From contig CATOTC010000001.1 of NCBI GenBank assembly GCA_951812975.1, positions 1-64,000 of the forward strand: a DNA stretch of 64,000 nucleotides, given 5' to 3'. Position 1 is the stretch's first letter, and every line of letters starts with the position of its first letter. Origin of the DNA: an uncultured Acidimicrobiales bacterium (GTDB lineage Bacteria > Actinomycetota > Acidimicrobiia > Acidimicrobiales > Aldehydirespiratoraceae). Shown here piece after piece: positions 17,385 to 26,049 of this stretch. Made by a program: the position numbers and the translations under genes. Under the pieces are notes generated by a model. That model was not told where the DNA came from and did not search any database. It saw nothing but the letters and a program-made list of their open reading frames with translations.

Positions 17385-17872
17385 CGTTCTAGTTCGCTTG
17401 ATCGGACCCGGGCTGCCTGCTCGGCGCGTCGCGAGCGCAGCTGGTCGGCCAAGGACCGATCACCGCCGGCGAGCATCGCCACCGCGAAGAGCCCGGCGTT
17501 GGTCGCTCCGGCCGGTCCGATCGCCATTGTCGCGACCGGAACCCCGGCGGGCATCTGCACGATCGAAAGCAGAGAGTCAATGCCGTTGAGCGCACGGCTC
17601 TTGACGGGCACCCCGATGACCGGAACCAGCGTATGCGACGCAACCATTCCCGGCAGATGGGCTGCCCCTCCCGCACCGGCGATGATCACCTGCAAGCCTC
17701 GCTCGAGCGCAGATGCCGCGTATGCGTTCATGTCATCGGGCGTTCGGTGTGCTGAGACCACCCGGGACTCGTGCGGAACCCCGAATTCGGTCAGCACGTC
17801 AGCCGCGCAGCGCATCGTCTCCCAGTCCGATTCGCTGCCCATTATGACGCCTACGACCGGATCAGACTCCAC
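17381..17872 (-). CDS. purE: N5-CAIR mutase PurE (class I)
   Basis: PurE moves the carboxyl group of N5-CAIR to C4 to give CAIR. The 163-residue protein has the class I signature [10 protein letters not shown] (about 11-20), the active-site SAHRTPDDM loop with His, and the [11 protein letters not shown] motif. Pairing with purK supports class I. It opens a coupled run (E-K-F-D-M-N-menA). The 269-bp gap upstream, rich in short repeats, is the likely promoter site for this half of the pathway. Confidence 0.95.
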   Translation of the reverse strand: MESDPVVGVIMGSESDWETMRCAADVLTEFGVPHESRVVSAHRTPDDMNAYAASALERGLQVIIAGAGGAAHLPGMVASHTLVPVIGVPVKSRALNGIDSLLSIVQMPAGVPVATMAIGPAGATNAGLFAVAMLAGGDRSLADQLRSRRAEQAARVRSSELER

Positions 17873-18054
17873 GCCTCAGAACCTCGCCTGTTTTCCCCAC
17901 GAGGCCATCCTGTCAGGACCGCACCTGCCCGCGGTGGATATCGTCAGATCGTCCTTGAAACGTACGCTGAATAGACGGGGAGTTGCGCTGACGCTTGTAG
18001 CGAATTCCGCTCTGGTTCGTTGCGCTAGACCTCCGCTCTTGTTCGCTGCGCTCA
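17873..18054. other. Intergenic region upstream of purE with diverged 26-bp repeats
   Basis: This non-coding stretch lies between purE and the 20-bp tandem array. It contains two related segments with a 26-bp offset beginning near 18007 and 18033, each a CCGCTCT..GTTCG.TGCGCT pattern. The rest shows no ORF with coding character on either strand. It probably contains the purE leader or promoter, but I see no clear -10/-35 pair or riboswitch-like architecture. Confidence 0.4.
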
Positions 18055-18113
18055 CGGGCCGCTCAGGCCACGGACGGGCCGCTCAGGCCACGGACGGGCC
18101 GCTCAGGCCACGG
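18055..18113. repeat. 20-bp tandem repeat, nearly three copies
   Basis: The unit GCTCAGGCCACGGACGGGCC occurs exactly at 18061-18080 and 18081-18100, followed by 13 bp of a third copy (18101-18113); ACGGGCC of a preceding copy is at 18054-18060. The GC-rich array lies just after the purC stop and upstream of purE. Each unit contains GGCC-rich complementary segments, so RNA from it could fold. The copies are contiguous without spacers, so it is not CRISPR. Confidence 0.95.
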
Positions 18114-18141
18114 CCTCGGTCGGTCGCGGACGTGTTCGGGA

Positions 18142-19113
18142 TCAATCGGTTCGGCCTCTGATAGCTGCCTCAATGCGGGGACCCGCCGGGTACGCAGCCG
18201 GTGAGAGCGTGGTGTTGGTGAGCAACTCGAAGGTCTCCGCATAGACGTGGGCGGCTCGACTCGCCAGTGCGGAGTCGAGTAAAGGGGGCTCGCCGTCGCC
18301 ACGGTAGCCCCGCGCGACATAGTCGAGCCGAATGACCTCCTTGTCGAGGTTCTCGGGTTCGAGGCCTGCAGCGAGACGCTCCTGAAAGCTCGACGAGCGC
18401 CAATAGCGCGAGCTGTCGGGGGTGTGAACCTCGTCGATCACGGTTAGCCGGTCATCGGTGTCGAGCCCGAACTCGTACTTCGTATCGACCAGGACCAGAC
18501 CAGCGGCCGCCGCGACGGTTCTGCCCCGCTCGAACAGTTCGAGCGCAACAGTCCGCACCTCCTCCCAGCGCCCTGCGTCGACCAGGCCGCCGGCGACGAT
18601 CTCGGTCTCGGTGATCGGTGTGTCGTGCTCCCCGTCGGCGGCTTTGGTGGTCGGAGTGATGATCGGGCACTGAAGCTGCTCGTTCTTCCTCATCCCGTCA
18701 GGGAACGTCATCCCGTATATCTGGCGGTGTCCTGCCTCGTACTGCGTCCACAAAGCAGTGGAGGTGGTACCGGTGAGACGGTCCCTCACCACCACCTCGA
18801 CCGGCAGGGTTCGACAGGCCCGCGCAACTGTGACGTTGGGGTCGGGCACCGAAACAACATGCGACGCCACGATGTCGGAGACCTCCTCGAACCACCACGC
18901 CGAGAGCTCGTTGAGGACCTGACCCCGAAAGGGCACGGTTCCCAGGACCCGGTCGAAAGCTGAGACGCGGTCAGTCGACACCATCACCAGTCGGTCGCCC
19001 ACCTCGATGATGTCTCGCACCTTGCCCCGCCGAAGAGGTCCGATATCGGCCAATGCCCGAGCATCGAGACCGTCGAAGGGAGATTCTTGGGCAGGGGTCA
19101 AATCGAGCATCAT
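18142..19113 (-). CDS. purC: SAICAR synthase PurC
   Basis: PurC joins aspartate to CAIR with ATP to give SAICAR (step 7). The 323-residue protein has the RRGKVRDIIEVGDRLVMVSTDRVSAFD opening (pieces GKVRDI and TDRVSAFD), VVVRDRLTGTTSTALW, and the LVDTKYEFGLD and IDEVHTPDSSRYW motifs. It is of the longer roughly 300-residue type rather than the 240-residue E. coli type. The ATG overlaps the purQ stop (ATGA). It ends the purSL-purQ-purC run, after which the repeat-bearing gap begins. Confidence 0.95.
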   Translation of the reverse strand: MMLDLTPAQESPFDGLDARALADIGPLRRGKVRDIIEVGDRLVMVSTDRVSAFDRVLGTVPFRGQVLNELSAWWFEEVSDIVASHVVSVPDPNVTVARACRTLPVEVVVRDRLTGTTSTALWTQYEAGHRQIYGMTFPDGMRKNEQLQCPIITPTTKAADGEHDTPITETEIVAGGLVDAGRWEEVRTVALELFERGRTVAAAAGLVLVDTKYEFGLDTDDRLTVIDEVHTPDSSRYWRSSSFQERLAAGLEPENLDKEVIRLDYVARGYRGDGEPPLLDSALASRAAHVYAETFELLTNTTLSPAAYPAGPRIEAAIRGRTD

Positions 19114-19922
19114 TGAGCCGCCGCGACGAAGGCTTCAAACAACGGCAGCCCTGTTGCGCCCGGGTCGCCGTTGGGACGCTGCCAGTCCAGAACATGGTCC
19201 TCCGGATGGGGCATCAGCCCCACAACGGCTCCGCTGTGGTCGCAGATCCCGGCAATGTCTGCTGCAGAACCATTGGGATTTGCAGGGTAGACCCCCGACG
19301 CGGCACGCAAAGAGTCGGGCCTGACGACTGGTGTGGCGCCGGAGTCCTGATACCTGAAGGCAACGAGTCCCTGAGCCTCCAGTTCGGCGGTTACGGAATC
19401 GTCGGCACTGACGAACCGGCCCTCACCGTGTGCGATGGGACAGCGGATGATCGTGTCTCTGATCGATCCGAGCCAAGAGCTGCGAACCGTCGGTTCTACT
19501 CGCAGAGTGACCCAGCGACATTCGAAGCGGCCACGCGCGTTGTCGGTGAGCGTCACCTGTCGGCTTGCGGCCGCAGGGGGGTTCTCCGACGTGCCACCCA
19601 ACAGACCGGCCTTGACCAGCACTTGGAAGCCGTTGCAGATGCCCAGTACCGGTTTGCCAGCGGTGACCACCTCGGACAGTTCGTGGGCGAACCACAGCCG
19701 AAGCTCCAGCGCGAGCCTCTGCCCGGCACCGAGCGAGTCGCCGTAGGAGAACCCGCCGGGGATCAACACGCCTGCATGGTCGCCGAAGGTCACGCGGCCT
19801 CTGCGCAGTTGATTGATGTGCACGATTCGCGGACTGCCCCCGGCCAGTTCGATCGCCTGGGCGGCATCGCCGTCGCGGTTCGTGCCCGAAGCGTGCACTA
19901 TGAGGATCGGTGCTGCGCTCAC
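19110..19922 (-). CDS. purQ: FGAM synthase glutaminase subunit PurQ
   Basis: PurQ is the glutaminase subunit that feeds ammonia to PurL for making FGAM. The class I amidotransferase triad is visible: Cys96 in LGICNGFQ, and His239 and Glu241 in MPHPEDH. The GGFSYGDSLGAG segment (about 56-66) is specific to PurQ. At 270 residues it is about 40 longer than B. subtilis PurQ, with insertions in the middle (about 105-150). The GTG start overlaps the purL stop, so subunits are made in coupled fashion. Confidence 0.95.
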   Translation of the reverse strand: MSAAPILIVHASGTNRDGDAAQAIELAGGSPRIVHINQLRRGRVTFGDHAGVLIPGGFSYGDSLGAGQRLALELRLWFAHELSEVVTAGKPVLGICNGFQVLVKAGLLGGTSENPPAAASRQVTLTDNARGRFECRWVTLRVEPTVRSSWLGSIRDTIIRCPIAHGEGRFVSADDSVTAELEAQGLVAFRYQDSGATPVVRPDSLRAASGVYPANPNGSAADIAGICDHSGAVVGLMPHPEDHVLDWQRPNGDPGATGLPLFEAFVAAAQ

Positions 19923-22768
19923 ATCGGCACCGAGGATGTGAATGCCCTTGTCGCGTCCTGCACATCAACAGAGATCACTGCACCCGCGGTCGTGTCGCCG
20001 CCCGCCCCCTGCACCTGCAAGCTGATCCGACTGTCAGCGGTCACCTCGCCGATCCGCCGCCCGTGAACGCCCAGCATCTCAGCGAGCGCTTCACGGCTGC
20101 TCCGGTGTGCGGCCAACACCAGCCGACCCGGTCCCTCGTTGGTGAGAGCCGTAAACGCGTCGCATCCGTCGGCGGGAACCTCCACGGCCACACCGTACCG
20201 GGCGGCGATCGCCATTTCCGCGGCGGCTACCGCAATTCCCCCGTCGCTGCAGTCGTGCGCGGCCGACACCAGACCGGCCGCGATGGCCGAATGCACGGGT
20301 CGATAACGCGGCAGTGGGTCTTCGAGGGGCGCCGGGACGTCGGTAGCGCCAAGACTGTAGAGAGCGTCCGCTACAGAACCGCCGAGCGCTCCACTCCCCC
20401 GCCCGATTAACCACAGATCGTCGCCGACGTTCATGCCCGCAGAGTCGATGGCCCTGTCGAGGTCAGGTACCAGTCCCAGTGCGGAGATCAGCAATGTGGG
20501 TGGCACGGGGCGACCCTCGAACTCGTTGAAGAGGCTGTCCTTGCCGGAAATGAACGGCATGGCGTAGCGGCGGGCTCCGTCGGTGCAGCCCTGCACGGCG
20601 CGGACCAGGCTGCCGAGGCGGTCGCTGCGGGTGGGATCGCCCCAGCAGAAATTGTCGAGCAGCGCCACGCGGTCGGGATCGCCGCCGACCGCGACCAGAT
20701 TGCGGACCGCCTCGTCGAGGGCGGACAGTGCCATCGCGTAGGGGTCGTGCTTACCGACTCGCGGGCACAGTCCGTTGCTCAGGACCGCCGCGACGGGCGT
20801 GTACTGCGTCCCGAGCGGTTTGATGACCGCGGCGTCAGCGGGGCCGTCAGCGTTGCGCCCCACCAGGGGACGCACGACGGTCCCTGCGCGCACTTCGTGG
20901 TCGTAGCGGCGGACAATGTCCTCCTTGCTGGCAACATCGGGATGCGAGAGGAGTCCCAGGAGCATCTCGTCGTTGACGGGCGGCGATTCGACCGCGGTGC
21001 TGGGCGGGTCGACCCAGGTCGCGGCCATCTCGCGGCGGGGCAGCCCGTTGTGCAGGAAGTCCATGGACATGTCTATTACCGGCGTGTCGCCATGTCGGAC
21101 CACCAGGTCTCCGGTCCCGCTGAAGCTGCCCAGATCGGTCAGCTCCACATCCCAGTCGTCACAGATCTGCTGCAGTGCGGCCAGCGATCCAGGTGACACC
21201 GCCATGACCATCCGTTCCTGTGCTTCGGAGAGCCAGATCTCCCATGGCTGCAGGCCTGGATACTTGAGACGCACACCTTCGAGGTTGACCTCCACGCCGA
21301 GGTCCTCGCCCATCTCCCCCACGGCCGATGAGAAGCCCCCCGCGCCACAGTCCGTGATGGCGTTGTAGAGGCCCGCCTTGCAGGCGCGCTCGACCACCTC
21401 GATGCAACCCTTCTCGGTTATCGGGTCGCCGATCTGCACCGCTGCGCCGACCGAATCGACCGTCGACGCGTCCATCGTCGCCGACGAGAAGGTCGCGCCG
21501 TGGATTCCGTCGCGGCCGACCCTTCCCCCGATGGAGACGACACGGTCACCAAGTTGAGCCGCGCTGGGATGTGAACCGTTGACCAACAGTCCCAGCGCAC
21601 CGCAGTACACCAGTGGGTTGCCGATGTATCCCTCGTCGTAGACCACAGCGCCGTTGACAGTCGGAAGGCCCAGCTTGTTTCCGTAGTCGGCGATCCCCTC
21701 GACAACTCCGTCGCGAATGCGGCGGGGGTGCAGTACTCCTGGGAAAAGTCGTTCATCGGGCAGGTCGACAGGGCCGAAACACAGCACGTTGGTGCAGGCG
21801 ATGGGCCGAGCCGACACCCCGAGAATGTCTCGGACCACGCCGCCGATACCGGTGTTCGCCCCACCGAACGGTTCAAGAGCCGACGGGTGGTTGTGGGTCT
21901 CCACCTTGAAGGCGAGATCGAAGTGGTCGTCGAAGGCCACTATCCCGGCGTCATCAACGAATGCTGAGCGCAGCCACCATGGATCGAGTTCCTCGGTAAC
22001 CTCGCGCAGCGCGGCCAGCAGACCGTCATGGCGGGTCACTGTTCTGCGGCCGTCCGCGGTGGTGTGGGTCAATTCGATCGCAGCGCGGAACGTCTTGTGG
22101 ACACAGTGCTCGGACCAGGTCTGAGCCAACGTCTCAAGCTCGGCATCGGTGGGGCTCCGGCCGATCTCGTCGAAATATCGCTGGATGGCGCGCATCTCCT
22201 CGGTGTCGAGTGACAGCAGTCGCTGGGAGCTCAACGTCGCCAGTTCGCTGTCGCTGAGTTGGGCGAGGGGTACCGATTCAACCTCGCAGTGCGCGTCGGC
22301 TTGAACGGTGAACGTGGGGGCCAATGTGCCTTCATGGGACTGCTCGATCGTGTCGTTGGCCAACAACCGCCTGGTGATGACGGCCACGGCGGTGTCGTCG
22401 AGGTCCCCGATCAGGTCGTAGCGGACCGCGGTCGAGACTCGCAGGTCCGCTATCTGCAGTTGCTGCGCGGCACGCTCGAGTTCTCTCGCCTCGATGTCGG
22501 TCACTCCCGGAAGTGCTGCCACCTCGACGGCGCGGCCGACCGCGGTTCCGGCGTCGCCTACGGAGTATTCGGCTACGACAGGATCGACGAGCACCTCACG
22601 GCAGAGCCGGTCAACGTCGTTGCGGTCCAATGGGTCACCAGCGTCGAGGTGATAAACCCTCGATACCCGGCATTCGGCTAGTCCGTTGACGCCTACGAGG
22701 GGCGCGGCGGAGACGATCGCGTCGCCTTCTGGGTCGCTATGCGACGTGACAGTGACACGCAGCGGCAT
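19919..22768 (-). CDS. purL: FGAM synthase PurL with fused duplicated PurS-like domain
   Basis: This 949-residue protein converts FGAR to FGAM with ATP and PurQ-derived ammonia. The PurL core begins near 185 and includes TWSEHCVHKTF with the catalytic His, KVETHNHPSALEPF, GANTGIGGVVRD and GGRVGRDGIHG. Ahead of it are about 170 residues that read as two PurS-like modules, VTVTSHSDPEGDAI onward and VTDIEARELERAA onward. No separate purS is seen, and the GATase domain is a separate gene. It is therefore intermediate between small PurL (about 740) and large PurL (about 1300). The ATG is 24 bp after the thiolase stop. Confidence 0.93.
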   Translation of the reverse strand: MPLRVTVTSHSDPEGDAIVSAAPLVGVNGLAECRVSRVYHLDAGDPLDRNDVDRLCREVLVDPVVAEYSVGDAGTAVGRAVEVAALPGVTDIEARELERAAQQLQIADLRVSTAVRYDLIGDLDDTAVAVITRRLLANDTIEQSHEGTLAPTFTVQADAHCEVESVPLAQLSDSELATLSSQRLLSLDTEEMRAIQRYFDEIGRSPTDAELETLAQTWSEHCVHKTFRAAIELTHTTADGRRTVTRHDGLLAALREVTEELDPWWLRSAFVDDAGIVAFDDHFDLAFKVETHNHPSALEPFGGANTGIGGVVRDILGVSARPIACTNVLCFGPVDLPDERLFPGVLHPRRIRDGVVEGIADYGNKLGLPTVNGAVVYDEGYIGNPLVYCGALGLLVNGSHPSAAQLGDRVVSIGGRVGRDGIHGATFSSATMDASTVDSVGAAVQIGDPITEKGCIEVVERACKAGLYNAITDCGAGGFSSAVGEMGEDLGVEVNLEGVRLKYPGLQPWEIWLSEAQERMVMAVSPGSLAALQQICDDWDVELTDLGSFSGTGDLVVRHGDTPVIDMSMDFLHNGLPRREMAATWVDPPSTAVESPPVNDEMLLGLLSHPDVASKEDIVRRYDHEVRAGTVVRPLVGRNADGPADAAVIKPLGTQYTPVAAVLSNGLCPRVGKHDPYAMALSALDEAVRNLVAVGGDPDRVALLDNFCWGDPTRSDRLGSLVRAVQGCTDGARRYAMPFISGKDSLFNEFEGRPVPPTLLISALGLVPDLDRAIDSAGMNVGDDLWLIGRGSGALGGSVADALYSLGATDVPAPLEDPLPRYRPVHSAIAAGLVSAAHDCSDGGIAVAAAEMAIAARYGVAVEVPADGCDAFTALTNEGPGRLVLAAHRSSREALAEMLGVHGRRIGEVTADSRISLQVQGAGGDTTAGAVISVDVQDATRAFTSSVPM

Positions 22769-22792
22769 GTTTTGACTCGCTGCCTCCTGTGT

Positions 22793-24043
22793 TCAGACGG
22801 CGGCCTTCTCCAAGACATGGATAGCACACGCGGAACCCAAGCCGATGACATGTGCCAGACCGACCTTGGCATCGGCAATCTGCCGGTCGCCGGCTTCGCC
22901 GCGAAGGTGGGTCGTGACCTCGAACACGTTGGCGACACCGGTTGCGCCGATGGGGTGGCCCTTGGAGATCAAGCCACCCGACACGTTGACAGGTGTCGTG
23001 CCGTCACGGAACGGAGCGCCGGAATCGATGAAATCGCCGGCAGCGCCGGGTTCACACAGGCCGAGGTTGTCGTAGTGGATCAACTCCGCTGTGGCGAAGC
23101 AGTCGTGAAGCTCCACAAGGTCCAGGTCCTTGGGACCGACGCCTGCGGTCTCATAGGCCTTGGTCGCCGCGTTGCGGGTCAACGTGTTGACGTCGGGCTG
23201 CACCTGGCTCGCTTCGGTGTAGGGGTCTGAGGTCAGCACCGAGGCCGATATCTTGACTGCCCGCCTACGGACCTGGGCCGGCATGGCTTTGAGCCGCTGG
23301 CCGGAGACGAGCACCGCTGCGGCCGCGCCGTCACCGGTGGGGCAACACATCAACAGGGTGTTCGGATAGCTCATAGTCGGCGAGGTCATGATCTCATCCA
23401 TGGTGAACTCTTTGCGGTACTGCGCCAGCGGGTTGAGCGTGGAGTGGAGGTGGTTCTTGTATGCCACCCTGGCGAACTGTTCGAAGCCGACACCGTCATA
23501 GGTGTTGGCGTACTCCATCCCCGCCTGGGCGAAGACTCCGGGCATGCCTTCGGTGCCGATGTAGCCGTCGATGCCGGTCACAGCTCCGTAACGCCCGCTG
23601 GGTTCGTAGACCTTCTTCTCCTTCTTGGTGCCGGCGCCGCCGAGCAGGCCCATCTTGCCCATCTGCTCGACACCGACCGCCAGACCTAGATCAGCTTCGC
23701 CGGCCTTGATCGAGAGGTACACGGTGCGCACCGCGGTTGCACCGGTGGCACAGGCGTTGGCCACGTTGAACACCGGAATGCCGGTTTGTCCAATCTGCTT
23801 CTGGATCCGCTGCCCGACCCCGGTCCCGGCGTTGAAGAGCGAGCCTGCCGCCAGCACGTCCATGTCGTGGATGGTCACGTTGCCGTCCTCGAGCGCGGCG
23901 ATTGAGGCCTCCGCAGCCAGATCCACCACGTCCTTGTCGGGATAACGCGCGAACCGAGTCATGTGGGTGCCCAGAATCCACACACTGTCATCGCTGATCC
24001 TGCCTGCTGATGACTTTGCTGTCGGGCTTTTCGTCGTGGCCAT
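22793..24043 (-). CDS. Thiolase-family acyltransferase (SCP2/lipid-transfer type)
   Basis: A 416-residue thiolase-superfamily protein of the non-specific lipid-transfer/SCP2-thiolase branch, used in beta-oxidation or steroid-chain catabolism in Actinomycetota. It has the nucleophile Cys in NVANACATGATA (about 86-97), the HDCFATAE motif in place of classical NEAFA, and the GGLISKGHPIGATG loop with catalytic His. I chose the ATG at 24043, which has a GAAAGAG Shine-Dalgarno; the frame's longer version overlaps the DUF35 gene. The adjacent DUF35 gene is a typical partner of this type of thiolase. Confidence 0.9.
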   Translation of the reverse strand: MATTKSPTAKSSAGRISDDSVWILGTHMTRFARYPDKDVVDLAAEASIAALEDGNVTIHDMDVLAAGSLFNAGTGVGQRIQKQIGQTGIPVFNVANACATGATAVRTVYLSIKAGEADLGLAVGVEQMGKMGLLGGAGTKKEKKVYEPSGRYGAVTGIDGYIGTEGMPGVFAQAGMEYANTYDGVGFEQFARVAYKNHLHSTLNPLAQYRKEFTMDEIMTSPTMSYPNTLLMCCPTGDGAAAAVLVSGQRLKAMPAQVRRRAVKISASVLTSDPYTEASQVQPDVNTLTRNAATKAYETAGVGPKDLDLVELHDCFATAELIHYDNLGLCEPGAAGDFIDSGAPFRDGTTPVNVSGGLISKGHPIGATGVANVFEVTTHLRGEAGDRQIADAKVGLAHVIGLGSACAIHVLEKAAV

Positions 24044-24108
24044 CTGAGATGCTCTTTCGTGTTGTGGGTGGGCTTGTTGTGGGTGGAGTTCAGACAGTGT
24101 GGCGGGGT

Positions 24109-24516
24109 TCAGGCTGGTTGATAACCGAAGGCGATCGCTTCGGTGCCGTCGTCGTCGGAGCCGATGGAATAGGTGGTGAGCTTCAACTCCATTCCCAACT
24201 GCACCACTTCGGGGTCGGGCTCGCAGTTGACCACGTTGGACCGGACCGTGGTGCCGTCGGTGGTCTCGACGATGGCGGAGACATACGGGGCAGGGATGCC
24301 CGGCGCGGCGCGATGGACAATCGTGAACGCCTTCAGCTTCGCCGCGTTGTCGACCCGAACATTCTTGAATTCGCGCAGACCGCATTGCGCACAGGCGTTG
24401 CGACGATCGAAGAAGCGGGCTCCGCAGTTCGTGCATTCATTGGCGACCAGGTGGGCCTCCGAACCCAACCGCAGATAGCTGACGAGCGGAACTTGAGTTG
24501 GTGTATCCGCTTCCAT
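24109..24516 (-). CDS. DUF35 OB-fold/zinc-ribbon acyl-CoA-associated protein
   Basis: A 135-residue protein with an N-terminal rubredoxin-like zinc ribbon (CTNCG and CAQCG, about 15 residues apart) followed by an OB-fold ending in SDDDGTEAIAFGYQP. DUF35 proteins bind acyl-CoA and form complexes with SCP2-type thiolases or aldolases, which fits the thiolase 65 bp downstream. I prefer the ATG at 24516 because GGAG sits 5 nt upstream; the ATG 7 codons earlier has no Shine-Dalgarno. Confidence 0.88.
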   Translation of the reverse strand: MEADTPTQVPLVSYLRLGSEAHLVANECTNCGARFFDRRNACAQCGLREFKNVRVDNAAKLKAFTIVHRAAPGIPAPYVSAIVETTDGTTVRSNVVNCEPDPEVVQLGMELKLTTYSIGSDDDGTEAIAFGYQPA

Positions 24517-24645
24517 CAGGACTCCGATCGGGCTCATTGTCTAGGGAACATTGCCATGAACCCGCCGAGGGTATCTTTGCGCCGGTCACGACACCAAACC
24601 GCGGCGCGGATTCGTGAAGACTCACCGAACTGCGTGTACCACAGA

Positions 24646-25212
24646 TCACCACTTGTTGCGGTGGACGACTTCGCCGATCCGCCGACGGCGTCGAAGCTGA
24701 CTCTGCGAAGGCCTGTCCGCTGCGCGGTTGCCGAGCGCGACCGCTCCCAGGGCTCTTTGGGTCGGGGGCACCCCGAAGGTCTCACGGACCTTCAGCTCGT
24801 GGTCGAACACACCGAAGAACAGCGCTCCCAAACCCATGTCCTCGGCAGCCAGCAGCAGTGTCTGCACCGCAGCGCCGCCGTCGACAAACCAGTAGGGAAC
24901 GTCCCAAGCGTCGAGCGACTCCCCGAGATGCGTATGTGCCTTGTCCGCCTCACGGTAGCGCTCAAGGTAGATCTGGGGGTCAACCCACGGAATCACAATC
25001 ACCGGGGCGTTCAACAACCCGGGCCAAGCAAATCCGTCGCGGCGCTCTGGGGGCAGTGTGGTGTCCCAGTACGCGGCCACGGCGGCCGGCTCGTGCAGTA
25101 CCAACCACTCCAACGCGGACGCGTTTCCTGCTGAGGGGGAACGCCGCGCGAGATCAATCAGTTCTTCAACAACCTCGGGAGCTATCGGTTCGCTGGAGAA
25201 CGACCGCGTCAT
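24646..25212 (-). CDS. Nitroreductase-family FMN oxidoreductase
   Basis: A flavin reductase-like protein with the family's FMN-binding start (MTRSFSSEPI), ARRSPSAGNASALEW, and AVQTLLLAAEDMGLGALFFGVF helix (in pieces LLLAAEDMGLG). From the ATG at 25212 it is 188 residues but lacks the usual first helix. That helix is encoded in frame just upstream (FAGIVRRRRMTRSF) without any ATG, GTG or TTG. A CTG at 25254, overlapping the upstream stop as CTGA, is the only plausible start there. Substrate unknown; it could act on quinones, nitro compounds or F420/FMN partners. Confidence 0.87.
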   Translation of the reverse strand: MTRSFSSEPIAPEVVEELIDLARRSPSAGNASALEWLVLHEPAAVAAYWDTTLPPERRDGFAWPGLLNAPVIVIPWVDPQIYLERYREADKAHTHLGESLDAWDVPYWFVDGGAAVQTLLLAAEDMGLGALFFGVFDHELKVRETFGVPPTQRALGAVALGNRAADRPSQSQLRRRRRIGEVVHRNKW

Positions 25213-25250
25213 CCGTCGACGACGGACGATCCCGGCAAATCCAGAGTCGT

Positions 25251-25919
25251 TCAGAGCAGTTTCTCGAGATCTTCGGCCATGGCCCAGCCGAAGACGATCA
25301 GAGTGTCGCCGGCCGCCACATCGAGATCGGCAAGCTGCGCAGTGACCTCAGCGGGAATCTTCTCAGGTTTTGCGCTGGCATGGTCGAGAACGACCGCTTG
25401 CTTGCCGTCTCCGCGAACGACGAACGCGCGGTCTTCGTAACGATTCGCCTCGATACCGAAACGCTTCGCCAGCCGACGGCCCCAAGCCCTCTCCTCACCG
25501 GAGGCCTTGTGGTTCGGACGAGGGACAATATCGTCGAGGGTCTTGTATGCGTCGAAAGCTCCCGCATCGTTGATCTGGGTGCCGACGAGCACGTCCTCAT
25601 CCGGGAATGCCAACACCGAGCGGCGGAGCTGGTCGGTCATGATGACACGAAGAACGGTGTCGCGTTTGTTGTTGCGACAAATGTGGGCTGCGCCGATCAG
25701 CACACTCGGAGTTCCGCCGATTCGCTCGAGCGTGCAATACGAGAATCCTCGGATCTTGCCGCCTTCGCTGGCGACGGTTACCAAGACCCATTTTTCGCAT
25801 TGCTTGGACAGCAGCCCGACCTCGAAGGCATTCGGAGACGCCGCACAGAGATCAGCCATCTCGGCGAGTTCGGCATCGCTTACGGCGGTGCAGTCCTTGG
25901 TCTCCACTTCGATGGCCAT
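25251..25919 (-). CDS. Uncharacterised soluble protein (222 aa), weakly GNAT-like
   Basis: I do not recognise this family with confidence. The 222-residue product has no signal or membrane segment. A central KIRGFSYCTLERIGGTPSVL stretch (in part: GFSYCTLERIGG), then IGAAHI and LRVIMTDQLRRSV, resembles the beta4-beta5 and helix of GNAT folds but lacks the R/QxxGxG/A acetyl-CoA loop. The last 40 residues (AVVLDHASAKPEKIPAEV onward) form a separate small segment. The ATG at 25919 is preferred over a GTG five codons upstream because a GGGGG tract is 8 nt before it. It overlaps the extended nitroreductase frame. Confidence 0.7.
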   Translation of the reverse strand: MAIEVETKDCTAVSDAELAEMADLCAASPNAFEVGLLSKQCEKWVLVTVASEGGKIRGFSYCTLERIGGTPSVLIGAAHICRNNKRDTVLRVIMTDQLRRSVLAFPDEDVLVGTQINDAGAFDAYKTLDDIVPRPNHKASGEERAWGRRLAKRFGIEANRYEDRAFVVRGDGKQAVVLDHASAKPEKIPAEVTAQLADLDVAAGDTLIVFGWAMAEDLEKLL

Positions 25920-26049
25920 GGCCGCGGCCCCCACTCTGTCGTTTTATGGAATGTCGTCGCTTGGAATCTTGACCTCCAAGTCAGGTCGCCCGAACAAACG
26001 GGTCATTACAGTCTTAGGCCTCGGCGGCCGTTTCGCAACTTCTGAAGCC

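Noticed and set aside
18055-18113. Tandem repeat considered as a CRISPR remnant
   Set aside because: Units are contiguous, 20 bp long, with no variable spacers and no cas genes nearby.
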